Shown: one piece after another, positions 1-12,056 of the stretch
Numbering within the stretch: the stretch's first letter is position 1
Layout: every line of letters starts with the position of its first letter
From: Cloeon dipterum
Lineage: Eukaryota > Arthropoda > Insecta > Ephemeroptera > Baetidae
NCBI RefSeq assembly: GCF_949628265.1
Contig: NC_088788.1
Location: 8,742,001 to 8,806,000, forward strand
Direction of reading: 5' to 3'
Length of the DNA: 64,000 nt
Program-made: the position numbers and the translations under genes
Notes under the pieces: generated by a model
Told to the model about the DNA's origin: nothing
Databases searched by the model: none
The model's input: only the letters and a program-made list of their open reading frames with translations

Positions 1-680
1 ATGTCGCCTATTCGTGTGAAGAGCCGATTTTATTCTCGGCTGGAAGTGGAAAGGGGCATAAAAGCAGTGCCTTTTTGCTTTACGATGCGCGGCTGCTAAG
101 GTTTTCGACAGTCAAGTAGCGGGCGGCGCGTTTGACTCGCGCTTTTACGCAGCTGCCCCGACCTCGGCGACACACAAATCTACGTCTCTTCATCTCGAAC
201 ATAACTCCTTCAGGGACGATGTAACGAGAAATGAGTCACATTCCAAATTCCTACCCCGTGCACGAATATAAAATGTATAAAAATTCCCATCTAATCTTTT
301 TCTCCATGCTATAAAGCTGACAAAACTCCCAAAATTTCTAACTAGTTTGATTTTTTCAAAATTTTTGCTTTACAATATCATTATTAAAATTATTTATTTA
401 TATTTCCTCCTACAAAGATTTATTACAACATATGTGCGTATGAATATAGACCCAGCAGAGACCGCGGAATTTATATCTAATTTAAAATCACCCAACCCAA
501 TTATTTGATATTAAAAATTTTATTAATATAAATTACTGATTTTGCTCCCTCTTCAAAGTATTAAATTTTAAAAAAAGAAATTTTTTTAAAATTAATTTTC
601 AGTTATATTTTTATTATTCTTTATTCAATTCAAATTTTCTTTACAAATTCAAATAATTACAAAATTCAAAATTAGATTTT
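1..680. other. AT-rich flank, no gene recognised
   Basis: No open frame, RNA gene or repeat could be supported here. Bases 1-230 are less AT-rich than the rest and could belong to a neighbouring gene outside the window. The last 250 bases are very AT-rich and form the 3' flank of the SWI5 gene. Confidence 0.4.
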
Positions 681-947
681 TTAGTCGCCCTTGGTGGGTA
701 GTTGGTACTTGAGGTGCATCTGCTTGATGGTGAGCTGCTCGTGGTTGGCAAGGACGCCGAGCACGACCTGAGCGGCGTCCTTTACCTCGTTGTACTCGTG
801 CAAGGCGTCGATGTGCTGCTTCTTGAGGATGGCGTTCGTCCGCTCGTCGGTCTGCTCGGCAACCAGCGCCCGAAGCGCACGCTCCTCCGCCTCCAGCCGC
901 GCCTCCTCGCTTCGCAGCTCCTCCAACCGCCTCCCGCTGTCCGACAT
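681..947 (-). CDS. SWI5: DNA repair protein SWI5 homologue
   Basis: Swi5 is the small partner of Sfr1/MEI5. The complex stabilises the RAD51 presynaptic filament during homologous recombination in the nucleus. The C-terminal half carries the family block: LKKQHIDALHEYNEVKDAAQ, followed by a segment ending in LKYQL, matching the conserved HxxxLHEYNExKD helix of Swi5. Before it lies a Glu/Arg-rich coiled coil (about residues 5-35, EELRSEEARLEAEERALRAL). The frame runs 18 codons further upstream, but I chose the Met of MSDSGRR because it gives 88 residues, close to the small size of animal SWI5, and the upstream part looks unlike the family. It is apparently intronless. GC content is much higher than the flanks, as in the other conserved genes nearby. 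Identification is by recognised motif, not by search. Confidence 0.85.
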   Translation of the reverse strand: MSDSGRRLEELRSEEARLEAEERALRALVAEQTDERTNAILKKQHIDALHEYNEVKDAAQVVLGVLANHEQLTIKQMHLKYQLPTKGD

Positions 948-2058
948 TACCCTCCGAATCCGACCTTTTGCTATGCTAGGCCACCTGAACGTCACAAACA
1001 CACCAGCTGGAAGCCAAAAGTCTTACTACAGCTTTCCCGCCAGCTGCTAGATCGGTGCTGCCACCTGTGATCGAGTCAAAAGTAGTACATAGCAGAAATG
1101 AGATGAATTTTAAGATTATTTCGATTATTTCTGAACAATGTGCTCTTTGCCCTTAACGTGAGCAATTATTTGATTAGAGGGCTAGTGAAAATAAATAGAG
1201 TAAAAATAAATTTGGCGAGTTTAGTCGTTTTAAAAGTGGAAATCAAATTAAAAGAATTAATAAAATATAATTCGTCTTCATCCCGGCAAAATTGCGCAAC
1301 GTTCAACAAACACCCAAATTTTCATTGTCGAATTGATTGTTGACCTTTTCTTGCAACAAGGAAATTCGCGTTTGGTTGAGGAAAGTTACGCAATTTTGCC
1401 GGGACCAGGACGAATTCTTATTTTTAGACAGTAAAATAAATTTAATAATTATACGATAATGTTTATTTCAGACTTGATTGGAAAAATTAGTCAGCCACAG
1501 TGAAATAAATTAAATTTAAGCTGGATCGAAATTATTACAACATTTGTGGACATATTTTTGGTTAAAAACGAAGTGGAAAGGGAAACGCTTTGATGTAAAT
1601 AAAACTTAACATTTTCTTTCAAATCGATTGCAAGCTGCATTATTTTCTTCAATACATATAACTTGTATATTTCGTTTTCTGTTGTTGTTGTTGTTTTACA
1701 CGCGTAAATGTAGGAACCAATTATCACTATTAATAAGCCTAAGATCAACGTTCAAAGTGAACTATGTCAACAAGCAAATCACACATTTTTCATTTCAAGG
1801 ACAATTAATATTAATAGAAACAAATACATTTGTATAAATGATATGAGAACTGATGGAACTATGGTATAGTTGCAATATAGGTGTAGTGTGTGTGTATAAT
1901 ACACGCAGTTTGCTGCTTATTTCACGAGAGTGATATGCTAAAAATGCTGAAAGACAAACAACTCGCGGGCATCACATTATTCGTCAAGTAATATAGCTTT
2001 AAGTATAAAGCGTTGAATTTATCATCGTGTTGTTTTTTGTTTATTGTCCGGCGGCGTT
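948..2058. other. intergenic: SWI5 5' flank and MITE relic
   Basis: Apart from the foldback element at 1269-1416 I see only AT-rich sequence and short random frames. Bases 948-1080 directly upstream of SWI5 are GC-richer and are the likely promoter and 5' UTR. The TG/GT-rich run near 1885 is a short microsatellite. Confidence 0.4.
1269..1416. mobile_element. foldback MITE, family 1, copy 1
   Basis: About 148 bp with long imperfect terminal inverted repeats. The left end reads AATTCGTCTTCATCCCGG and the reverse complement of the right end reads AATTCGTCCTGGTCCCGG. The arms continue through CAAAATTGCG. The interior shares ATTTTCATTGTCGAATTG and CTTTTCTTGCAACAAG with two other copies in this window (3455-3571 and 61629-61762). 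There is no coding capacity, so it is non-autonomous. Confidence 0.75.
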
Positions 2059-5000
2059 TCACCAGGTGCTGCCAGGAAAGGCGCCAGCGGCGACGGCCGC
2101 GTCCATCGCCTGGCACTCTTCGGGGCTGAAGCCCAGGATGGACTGGATGGCGCGCCAGTGCGACTTGGTGGCCAGGCTCATGCCCTGGCTGCTGTCCGTA
2201 ATCAGGTGGTAAAAGGCCGACTTGAGGAACTTGAGCGTCACCTCGGCCTGTGAGTTCTCCGCAGCTTTCTTCACTCGACTCAGTTGCACCTGCAACAACA
2301 TGAAACAGACGAGTGCAAAACTTTAAATTGGCTGCCTAATTTTGATCGAAAAATACAATATTCACAAGCACAATGCGCCGTCATTGAGCCAAGGCCACGA
2401 AAACATGCCGGCCTCCAGGGCCGCAATTTAGCCACAGGGTGAAATTATTGGTTTTTATTGCTAAGAATTTTATTTTCAGTCAGGACTGGGACAAATTTTC
2501 AATTTATTAGGATTTTAATAGATTATAGCCAATAAATGAGCTTTAAAATATTAATTACGAATATAGTATTAAATTTTAGGAAATAAAAAATTGGAATTTT
2601 TAATTTTTAATCAGGGCCACTATGGGGACACAAAATTAAGGATTTTTGAACGTTTATTAGCTATTTTTATATTCCTCTCTGTGTTATTACAAGCGCAAAA
2701 TATTCAGGGTGTGCCAGTTTTGCTTAGTATGAAAAATCACTTTTTTGGCGCAAAAAACCAGCAGGAAATTTTTTTCTAGTTTTGGTTTTTCCGCATTTAG
2801 CTATGAAAAGGTCATATTTCGCGCCAAAAAAGTCATTAATTTTGGAAAAATACGATTAATTGATTAAATTTTTGGTCTCTTGGTAAAACCCAGTGATTTT
2901 TATCGTTTTTGTAATGACTTTGTAATTTTTGACCTTGAATAAAAAATGCGTGTTTTGTAAAAATGCATACAATTGCAGAAAACCCAGCAAAAAACAATTT
3001 TTAATGCAGTGGTTCTTTCCGGAAAAATGCGGATTTATGCAAACCCTGAAAATATTAGCTTTTCAAGAGATTTTTTTCTGAAAAACTTGGGAAAGATAAG
3101 TAAAAAGTGCAACAAGAACACCGGCAAAAAACGCGAGCAGGTCTCTGTCTGTTTGACGTACCGCTGGCGCAAGATCGAGACGACAGCGCCACAGCGACAG
3201 CCAGCGCAAGAGAAAAGACAGGTCTCAGTCAGCCAGCCACCAGCCTTTTTCGCTTTCACTGGCTGCTGTCTCGATCTTTGTCTAGCTGTGTCAAAGAGCC
3301 AATCAAAGACCCACTCGTTTCTCTGATTGGTCGTCAGACAACGGCGTTCTTCCGGCACTTATTACTTGAAAAACGGTTTCTTAACGTTTCTGCCAATTTT
3401 TGGCACGTCGACTCCAATTGGCAACAGAGTGATTTGGCCGTCTCTCCAGGAGTCGATTGTCAAAAACGAAATTCCAGTGCTTGTTGCAAGAAAAGGGCAA
3501 CAATCCATTCGACAATGAAAATTTATGTATTTGTTGAGCTGTGTGCAATTCTTACGGCACCAAGACGAATTGGAAGAGATGGTTCTATAACACCAGCTTT
3601 GCAAAGACCCTGAAGGCGGGTATTATGTTTACATTTCCCTGGCCAGCGTGACGGCGCATTGTTCTCAAGTCTACAATAGTGCTGCTTTTAAACAATGGCA
3701 AAATCCTGCCAGAGCGTGAAACGGCCGACTGTCGTTTTCCTCCAGTGACAGTCAGCAATTCAGTCCCCATACAGTAAAAAATCACCATAGACTCCAAATA
3801 CCTGATATCTCACTCACTCTCTGCGTATTTTTTCTAACTAAAAAGGTGCCCAATTTAAGTGCGGAGGAGCATGCTGCAAGAGAGAGGAGAGAGGAAAGCC
3901 GACGCCTACGGAGAGGAGCGAACGAAAAAGAAGAGACCCGGGCTCTTTGCCTCTGACCTGAGTGTGGGCTGCTCGCCACAAGACCATCGCCTGCTCCGCG
4001 TCCAGTAGCACGTGTTTCTTGCTTCCAGCGCGCTTTAAACAGCTGCAAGTGCGACACAAACTTACTTTGGTTTCGATTAGGGCCTCCTGCGCCGCCTTCA
4101 GCTGCTCCTCCACGTCGTCTCGCGCATCTGTTTGAATCTCACAGTCCTGAAACCAAAGCCAAAGGCACGTCATTCATACTGTTAGCTCGATGGAATGTAA
4201 AATTTTTAATGAGAGTTTTACGCTTACTTCATAATCCAAAATATGCAAAACTCTGGTTTTTTAATCCCCAAAAGAGAGCCAAAATTGGCACTGCAAATTT
4301 TCAGCTCAAATTTACCGCCAATTAAACTTCGACCAGAGTCAATAGGAAAATCTGTTGTTAAAGAGGCATGACAACTATTTTTCTTTGGGTTTAAATAGTG
4401 CAAAAACAGCGTCAGTTCCTCAGGAAATAGAAATATTTCCTGTCTTTGGTCGTATTCATAGAAAAACACACTTGGCCCCCCTTCTAGTGCCAGAGGTCAC
4501 GCCGTAATGGCGCTTCTTGCGGCCAAACAGGGAGTAAACTATTGAATTGGACAGCTGATTTTAGCTGCTAAAGCCAATTTAAACCTTGATAAAGAATTTA
4601 AACCCGTTTTATAAACAGTTTAATAAAAAAAGTTTAAAAATCGCAGCTCTAAATTTCAACCACAGATTTACCACACAATTTAACTGTTAAAAAACTTTTT
4701 GAAATGAATAGAATTAAAATAGCTGCGAGCCTTTTGCCTGGAATTTAGGTCTCACACCATTTTTTTTAATTTCACGTGGGAAACAAACCTTGGTGCTTTT
4801 GGTGGTGGTTTGGTCGGTGAAGGTGCAGTCTTGTTTGGGTTGCTGGATCACAGGTTTGGCCTCCTCAGGTGACCAGACCGGCATCTGGATGACTACAGGT
4901 AGACTATTGAAGAGGCAGTTGTCCGGCGGGCGGCGGCCCAGGTCCAGAATGTCCGGCCTACTCGGCTTGGGCTCGCACGCGGCGGGGGTAACGGGGGTGA

Positions 5001-7868
5001 CCGGGGCGGAGACGGAGGGGATCGGCTCCCCAGGCAGTTCGCTGTGCGCTGACGAGTCGAGCGAATCTTTTTCGATGCCTGGCGGCGTCGGTGATGACGG
5101 CGACTCATCCACCGCGGCGTCTGGACTGGCGCTCAGCCGTGCGTGCTTCATGCGCAGCTCCACGCACTCTTGCGTCAGGCGAGATATTTCCATATCTCGA
5201 AGGGAAATTTCGTCTAGCGCATGCTTCAACTTTACCTGTAATTAATTCAAACAGTAGTCAGTAATGTATAGTTAAATGTTGAATTATTATAAAAAAATAT
5301 TGAAGAAAATAATAATAGAAATTAACAGGGTAGTAAAAAACGCGTCTTTTTTTAATGCTGTGCAGTGGTAAAACCCGAATTTTAAACCAGTTTCTTGCAG
5401 GTAATGTTTGCACCTCGTTGTCAGTTTTCAATAATTTTCTAATCATTAGCTCTTGAACTTGACTTAAAAAATAGTCAAGGATATTTTTTTGGAGTTATTG
5501 ATGTAGCAAAAATGGCAATTTAAAAGAAAAAATCTGCACAGTCGACGAAATATATATTATTCTGACAGCAATGTGTAATTTTTTATAGGGGAAAATGGGA
5601 AACAAATAATTTTAGCGCAAGAAATTGGTAAAAATTGAGTGGTTAAAAAAAGACGCTGGGAAATAATAATAAAAATAACAAGAAAAAAGAGTTATAAACA
5701 AACGTACTAAATGGCCCATTTTACTGAGCATCTATCTGTGTGAATCTTCTAATTTTCTTTAAACTTTAAGCTATATATAACGTTTTTTTTAGCAATTCAA
5801 CCATTAGCCTTAAGAATTCAAAGCGAGCCACAAGTAAATTGCGAATTTAAATCAATTACTCTGCGATATCAGGCTCAATCCTACCGGTGTGCATTCAGCA
5901 CGTAAATTAATTTCTATTAGTGAGCTGAAAACAAAAACCAATCCAGCCAATCACCCTAGAAACAAAATTTTTTGGAAAACAAAAAATAATCTTGGCTAAC
6001 GTTCCTACGGTGATTGGCTGGACTGATTGTTGCACAACAAAAGAAGACAGTTTAAGTGTAGAGAGCACAGTGGCAGGATTGAGTTTGGAGTTTGGACTCA
6101 CGGCGGAAATGGCTCAAAATCGTAAGTAACCAGTGGCGCAATCAGTTTGTGAATTTAAACACTAAACGAGTACTAACGCAATTGGTGAATTAATGCAATT
6201 TTTAATCCACCAAAAATAAAGATATTGTGTTGTGAAAGAAAATTATGGAAAGACTTTTGTAAGAGAAGCCTCTTTAGAAAGAAAACTACTGCATTTCCCA
6301 ATAAAAATACATTAAAAATTTCAAGCTATATCAGACCTTAAAATAGTAACTGTTTTGACAAATACTTCGTTATATTTGTTCTTTTTTTTGCGTTTAAGCA
6401 TTTTATTTTTTCCAAAAAAGGGTTGACATTTTTTATTTTTATTTAATTTATTTTTTTTTTGTAAATAAAACTAAATTTTAACAGAATTATTGTTAGATGG
6501 TGTCAATAACATCGTCTAAACCGGCACAGAAACCGTGTAAATTTCACGAAAAATGGACTGTAATTTTTTTAAGTAAACGTTCAAAATTCACTGTCCTAGT
6601 GACCATCATACATAATTAACGTAAATATTTTTCTCTTTATCTTTATGACATGTTTATCGTTCCGTTTGATATGATGAACAAGTTTAGTAGGTTCTGACTT
6701 TGAGGAGTTGTCAAGTTTTTCCACAGTTCAAGTATTACAGACAAGTGTGAAAGATCTCACGTACCCTGAGGTCCTTATTGAGCAGGTTAGTTCGCTGCGT
6801 GGGTGTCAGGTAGGGGGTGCCGTTCTGCTGGGCGTGTGCGTCGCCAGAACAGTGCAGGACAAACCGCCTGGCCGAGGAGGTCCTGTCCACGGACATGGTC
6901 GAGTTGTAGCTCACCTCCGAGCACAGATCTGCGTCAAATTAACAAAATTTTACCAACCATTACAGAGTCACAGTGAGTTGTTTCAATTAAAATAGTGCTT
7001 TTCCAGAGCTAGTAAAATTTTTGAAACAAGAAATCGTGTTGGATTTCAATTTATTAAAAAATCTTTTCAGAATATTATTTTTCCTGATTTCTAAAATGTT
7101 TTTTATTTATATTTGTCACCTTAAAATGTGGCAATTAAATGAAAGTTGATAATTTTTTTTAATATTCTGTAGAATTATTCTGAGCATTTCCAGAAGTGTC
7201 AAAATTTTTCTTAATTTTCAATTCTCTTAAGAAAAGTGAGTGAAAATGGCTCATGGTTGGTCAAAAATCAATATTAATATAAAAATTATTGGATACTTCG
7301 AGCATGACCACTTTTTGAAGTCGAAAACTGGGTCTTGAATTCTAGAATAAAAATCATTTATCAGAAACCAGTTTATCCAAAATAGTAGCAAAATATATAT
7401 TTTTTTCAGTGTTAAGTCCAGAAATGATTCCTGAACAAAGACTAAAATATCAGGAAAAATTCCTTACATAAAAATAGTAAGGAAATACACTCTTGGTGGT
7501 TGAAAGGAAAATTAAAACAATTTAATAAATTGGGTTTGAATCGCACCATCTTCGTCTTCGTAGGGCCGTCTACTCGTGGAGAGGGCGAAGGTGTCGATGG
7601 AGGTGTTGGAGCCTCTACAGGAGGCAACCGACAGCGGCGATGACAACTTGTTGTTGTCCCGGCGCAACTGCTGCTGTCGCTTGCCCCACGAGCCGGAGCC
7701 CACGCCCCACACCTCCTTCTCGTGCGCGGGGCTGCGGCTTGGCAGCCGCATCGACCCCGTCCGACGCAGCTGATTGTGAGGCGGCGTCGCCTTCGACGCC
7801 ACCGGGATCCGCGACGGCCGAGCCTCGCCGCCTCCACCGCCGCTGCTGAAGGACGCCGACCGACGCAT
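2059..7868 (-). CDS. coiled-coil protein with GRIP-like C-terminus (quick-to-court-like?)
   Basis: Five exons splice in one frame: 7868-7547, 6928-6765, 5235-4789, 4146-4066 and 2289-2059, about 414 residues. Junctions are clean, for example donor CTCAGG|GTACGTGAG and acceptors ending in GCAG or TTACAG. Exon 1 is basic and Ser/Gly-rich (MRRSASFSSGGGGGEARPSR). Exons 2-3 hold LLNKDLR joined to VKLKHALDEISLRDMEISRL, a coiled coil. A Pro/Ser-rich stretch follows, then a second coil in exon 4 (VEEQLKAAQEALIETK). The last exon has FLKSAFYHLITD and ILGFSPEE, resembling the small helical GRIP-type Golgi-targeting domains of golgins. An acceptor-like TTTGCAG just upstream of the chosen Met means more 5' exons are possible. 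The layout recalls insect quick-to-court proteins, but that name is only a guess. A Golgi role is inference. Confidence 0.6.
3152..3295. repeat. imperfect inverted repeat, foldback element
   Basis: Left arm TTTGAC...AAGATCGAGACGACAGC and right arm (reverse complement) TTTGAC...AAAGATCGAGACAGCAGCC pair over about 35 bp with a spacer of roughly 70 bp. It lies in the last intron of the coiled-coil gene. It may be a MITE or MITE remnant. No second copy was noticed. Confidence 0.5.
3455..3571. mobile_element. foldback MITE, family 1, diverged partial copy 2
   Basis: Inverted relative to copy 1. It shares the interior blocks CTTGTTGCAAGAAAAG and CATTCGACAATGAAAATTT, and one terminal part ending CACCAAGACGAATT. 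The other end has decayed beyond recognition. It sits in the intron between the last two exons of the coiled-coil gene. Confidence 0.6.
5925..6090. mobile_element. foldback MITE, family 2, copy 1
   Basis: Inverted arms CCAATCCAGCCAATCACC (5938-) and GGTGATTGGCTGGACTGATT (6008-) flank a short AT-rich loop. Flanking blocks GCTGAAAACAAAAACCAA and CACAGTGGCAGGATTGAG recur in the element at 39672-39893. No coding capacity. Lies in an intron of the coiled-coil gene. Confidence 0.55.
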
Positions 7869-8886
7869 CGCCACTGCAAATTGGACGCATTTAAATTAAT
7901 TTGTCACACTGACAGCTGGCAAATGGGGCCACCGTCGAAGCCGTATATACAAAAATCAATGCATGAATTTTTACTCTTTTGACCAGAGATTGGAAATGAA
8001 GGATTTAATTACGCCTTGAAGAACTTCGGCAGCAGAAAAAAGGGGCCTCGTTATCTGGTTTCGGCTGATCCTGTCATCGCAGCAGTGCCGAAAATTGGGC
8101 CGCGGATCGAGATTAGATTGCAGCAGCGCAGCATCAGCTGGTTCTGCACCAGTGCGCCCAACACGAACAATAACAAGCAACTTTGTGGCGCTTGGTGCAC
8201 TGAAATCGCGCCAAATCGGCCAACGAAGCCTCCTGCTCTTACTCAAGACGGATGTCAGCCACCGAAAAAGGGCCCAGCTGGGGTAGAAGATGTGGATTAA
8301 TTAGCGCCTTTGCGACTACGCCATTGATTTTCACTCCGCTGTCCACGTGTGCATGGTCGTGAAGCTAGCCACACGTAGAAGACCACCAGTGAATCGACTG
8401 AATCAAGTCACGGTCATCACTGGCCCTTAAAAAACCGGTTTAGATTGGTCAATATAAAAAACATTCAAATCCTAAATAAAGTATTAGAAAATTCTTTCGT
8501 TCTAAATCCAAAATCAATCCAAATTAAGATTCCCTGACAGTTGTAAATTAAAAACCGGTTATCAAATCCCGGTTAATCACAACATTCTAGCAATAAAGAA
8601 TTTTAAACACATTATAAATTATATATAAAATATCAATTTATATACTAATTTTATAAGTTTCTACCCTATCAGTTGAAAATTTGTGCTAAATAAGATTTAA
8701 TATTTAAGCTGTGGTAACCGGTATTTGAACCGTGGCACTCGTGATTGGCAAAGAGAGACAGCTTCACGCAAATCACTCTGCGGGCATGCGCAGTAGATAC
8801 GTTGGTCACCCAGATACCCAGATGTTAAACACTAGACAGGAACAGGAACACAACAAAAACAAAAACAAACAAACAAACTGCTCACG
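7869..8886. other. intergenic between divergent genes
   Basis: Separates the minus-strand coiled-coil gene from plus-strand FANCL. Bases 8015-8300 are GC-richer and may include an upstream exon or promoter of the coiled-coil gene. The part just before 8887 is the FANCL 5' flank, with a CAAAAACAAAAACAAACAAA run. No supported gene. Confidence 0.35.
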
Positions 8887-11584
8887 ATGGACGGGTGTCA
8901 AGTTGCCATGTCGAGACTGGTCGTCCAAATGCTCGAGCGATTCCCCCTGATGGTTCCGAACCGCGAGCTGGACCAGTACCGCGGTTTCTTCTCGGCAGGA
9001 GTAAGTCATCCTGTACAAACTGGCACACATTCTGCTCTGCTCTCTCGGCCGGACAGACAGACACTGCATTAACGCGATATTTAGTTGCCTAAGCTTTTGC
9101 ACGTAACGCCGCGAGAATCCTTCTAGGCAAATTATATTATGGGCGTTGTTACATGCAAGACGCACTTCGGAGCTTCTGTTTATTTTGCATTTTTTATTTT
9201 CTTGTCACTCGCAGGAGGTGGACTTGTTCCTGCACGTCTATGTACCTCACCTGCCGACCGTGAAGGACATGGTCATCAAGGAGATGTCCGACGAGTTGGC
9301 ACAGATCACCAAAGACTGTCAAATTGAAATGCAGCAGGTGTGTGATTGTGATTTGCCAATTATTTTTTGTGACAGTGCGCATAGTTTTCAGATTCGCTAA
9401 CAGATAGCACCACTGTTCATTTTCAATTTTAGACATATACTGCCAGTTAAGATTAAATCCTTTTTAAGTGCGTTCTCAGCGTAAAAATATTAATACTAAT
9501 TATTGTTTGATTCGTCAATCACGGTAGAAACGACAGCAATCTGAAATCGTAAATCCCGAGATTTTCAAGTGATTGGTGGCACCATCTGTTAACGGCTATC
9601 AGTGAATTAAAAATTAATTCAAATCTGGGTTGACAGTGGCTCTCTTCAAATTCACGGGCGTTCTTCGACTTTCTTGTATGGCTGCAGAATTTGGCAGTGA
9701 GTATTTCCATTCTTTGATTTTAAATTTTAATTTATCAGTTTTCTGTTATGTCCAGATGTCAAGAAAGGTCGACGAGCTATTGGCAGGTGTGAAACCAATC
9801 GAGGTGCCGCTGGACTTCTGGAGGAGCGTTGTCAGCGTGCTCTCGTCGATTGGGGACGCGAACATCGTCAGCGTGGATCAGGCGGACCTGGGCAGCTTCG
9901 TGCTCAGTGTCGAGAGCGATGCAGGCACGCATTTATTGCGCGTGCAGGCACACCCTGATGGCTCCTTCAACTGCCAGTGCCCCAATTTACCTGACAAAAG
10001 CGCTCAGCTTGTCTTGCAGGTGCCAGATTCAGTTCACTATCGTGGTAGAGGCTCTTGACAGAATTTTGTTTGCAGTCACGGTCGATAGGTGCCGCGTTTA
10101 AATCGCTGCAGCAGCAGGTGCAAGATCTGCAGCCTTTCTGGAAACAACTCGCAGAGATTGATGCCAAAACTTGGGTCCTGGACCCTGCTGAACCCAACCT
10201 AGGACACACCAGGAGGCAAATTTCCATTGGTGAGTCCAGGAAGCTTTTGTTGTTATTCCTGACAAAAGAGATGCATGGAAATAATTTAAACCTTAATTTC
10301 AAGTTTAATTTCTTTTAAAATATATTAATGTGACCAGTTCCAGATTCAGTTTATTTAGAATTCAATATTTCAAGGGACGGGTTAAGTTTCTTGCGAATAT
10401 TTCATGCTGAAGATTTTTTAATATTTAATGTAATCTATAAAGGCGATTTACTTATTATTTGATATCCCCTTCATAAAAAAACGATTTTTTTTCGACTTTT
10501 TCTTGTTATACAAGTTATAATATTAACTCCAAATCTCGGGTTGAACTAATCAAAATTCAAAAAATTACCCACCACAAGTCTCATCTTGATCTTTCCTGAC
10601 CTGCTGGAGGATTTAGAGGGTGCTTGCTTACCCTCCGCCCCATACCACTCCTTACTACTTTATTCCATTCCTTTAAATACTTTCATACACTGCAATATTA
10701 TGTATTCTCTTATTCCATATTTTAAAACAAACCGTTTTAATTTGGAGATCAGGTAAAGGAGTGAGATTTTCATTGATTAAAAATATTTTCAAGCTCTAAA
10801 GAAGTTCGTTTATCATTAAAACTGTTCCAGAAGGTTTATAAACTGTCTCTATTTTAGAATCAGGATTTTCTGTGACAGTGGCGGTCGACCCGAGCGATCC
10901 GCTGGCGCTGCCCGAACTCTCCTTTCTCGGTCCAGACAGCAAAGTTGACCCTTTGGAGAGTAGAGTGCGCAACAAGCAGGTGCGCAATAATTATTTTAAA
11001 CTGAAAATTTTCCAAATAAAAGCTCTAAATTGGATTCCAGTGGCGAGTGTGCGACGAGTCTTTGCTGGCGTCGTTGCAGGAATTCCTGGGCGTCGAGTTT
11101 GCAGAGGCGGCAGGCGCAGCTGCGTCTCAGGCAGAGTCGCAGGAGCCAATGTGCAGCGTGTGCTTCGCGCCCGACGCGCTGGACCGAACGTGCGAAATGT
11201 GCCAAGGACTCTTCCACGAGCAGTGCCTGCTGCAGTGGCTGCAGTCCGTCCCCTCCAACCGCACCGCCTTCAACAGAATCGTTGGACAATGTCCCCTATG
11301 CAAACAGGTACTTATTTCTTTATTTATTTTGACAATGTGGAAAATGAGTGTACGGAGCTGCCAACAGCCCAACAGATGGTGCTAGGGTCATAATTAATTT
11401 TCGCAGCGATTTCTTGAATTAAATTCCATTACTGAACATTTTTAGCAAAATTATATTTCATTTTTGCGTTCTGGAAACAAATACTGAAACACTGCTAAAA
11501 TTTGATTTTAAAAATCAAGGTGGAGATGTGTTTTATGCTTGAATAATTTTAATTTTGTTCCGTTCCTAATTTTAGCCAATTTAG
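8887..11584 (+). CDS. FANCL: E3 ubiquitin-protein ligase FANCL
   Basis: FANCL is the catalytic subunit of the Fanconi anaemia core complex; it monoubiquitinates FANCD2/FANCI in interstrand-crosslink repair in the nucleus. Exons: 8887-9000, 9215-9337, 9756-10019, 10076-10229, 10858-10979, 11041-11307 and an inferred last 11576-11584, about 350 residues against roughly 375 in vertebrates. All junctions are in phase. The N-terminal ELF-like part is MDGCQ...NRELDQYRGFFSAG. The central DRWD/URD region holds FWKQLAEIDAKTWVLDP, almost as in vertebrates. The C-terminal PHD/RING has CSVC, CEMC, FHEQCLLQWL and GQCPLCKQ, so all zinc ligands appear present. After CKQ an acceptor TTTTAG opens onto Pro-Ile-stop, which agrees with the Pro-Ile that follows the last zinc ligands in relatives. 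Without that splice the frame reads about 25 unrelated residues. Confidence 0.92.
9575..9592 (-). promoter_or_regulatory. CTCF-like motif (weak)
   Basis: Reads AACAGATGGTGCCACC on the minus strand, similar to the AGATGGCGCC core bound by CTCF, with GGT instead of GGC. It is in an intron of FANCL. Two similar motifs lie at 11368 and 11761. Confidence 0.25.
11368..11387 (+). promoter_or_regulatory. CTCF-like motif (weak)
   Basis: Reads CCCAACAGATGGTGCTAGG, a one-base-different relative of the CTCF-type core, just after the RING exon of FANCL. Orientation is opposite to the sites at 9575 and 11761. Confidence 0.25.
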
Positions 11585-12002
11585 CTTAAAGAACCGGTTA
11601 AAAACAGCTTTATAAAAATTATTTTTAAAAAAGCCAGCATTTTGGAGCATTTATATCTTGGAAATTTGTTTTCTCAGGATTTTGACTTGATTGACTGAAC
11701 CAATTTTGGTTTCCAGCACTTAAAATCCAAGCTTTTAATATCAAGAATGCATATTGAATGGTGGCGCCATCTGTTGGTGATTCCGAACACTAATAGCCTT
11801 TCCAACAGATGAATATATTACGAATTTTTAACAAATTTCCCTTTTTACTAATGATATTGTTCTTCTGCAGGAAATTTCTTGCGTAATATAGAGAAAACGC
11901 GAGTCATCTCTCAGTTTGAGTATCTCTCCACGGCTCCAGACTGATAAAAAACGACCAGATAAGATATAAACATCATCCGAATTTGCGCTCTCCAGGCAGT
12001 CA
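11585..12002. other. intergenic, FANCL to GST
   Basis: Contains a CTCF-like site (11761-11777) and otherwise AT-rich sequence. No open frame of note. The last 100 bases lead into the TATA box of the GST gene. Confidence 0.4.
11761..11777 (-). promoter_or_regulatory. CTCF-like motif (strong match)
   Basis: Minus strand CCAACAGATGGCGCCAC fits the consensus CCASYAGRKGGCRSY at all but one position. It lies between FANCL and the GST, so an insulator or domain-boundary role is possible. Alternatively it is a scattered repeat motif. Only the match is seen; binding is inference. Confidence 0.4.
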
Positions 12003-12030
12003 TATAAAAGCACTGAGATTTTTGGGCTCA
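12003..12030 (+). promoter_or_regulatory. TATA box and initiator of the GST gene
   Basis: TATAAAA at 12003-12009 is followed 27 bp later by GGCTCAACT, a plausible initiator with A at 12030. The start codon at 12057 would give a 5' leader of about 27 bases. Confidence 0.5.
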
Positions 12031-12056
12031 ACTCTAGCGGAACTGGAGCTGAAATA

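Noticed and set aside
702-1070. Plus-strand open frames over SWI5
   Set aside because: They mirror the minus-strand SWI5 gene; Leu/Val-rich composition without motif.
7442-7890. Several overlapping Arg/Pro-rich frames
   Set aside because: Alternative frames of exon 1 of the coiled-coil gene; only one frame splices in phase with later exons.
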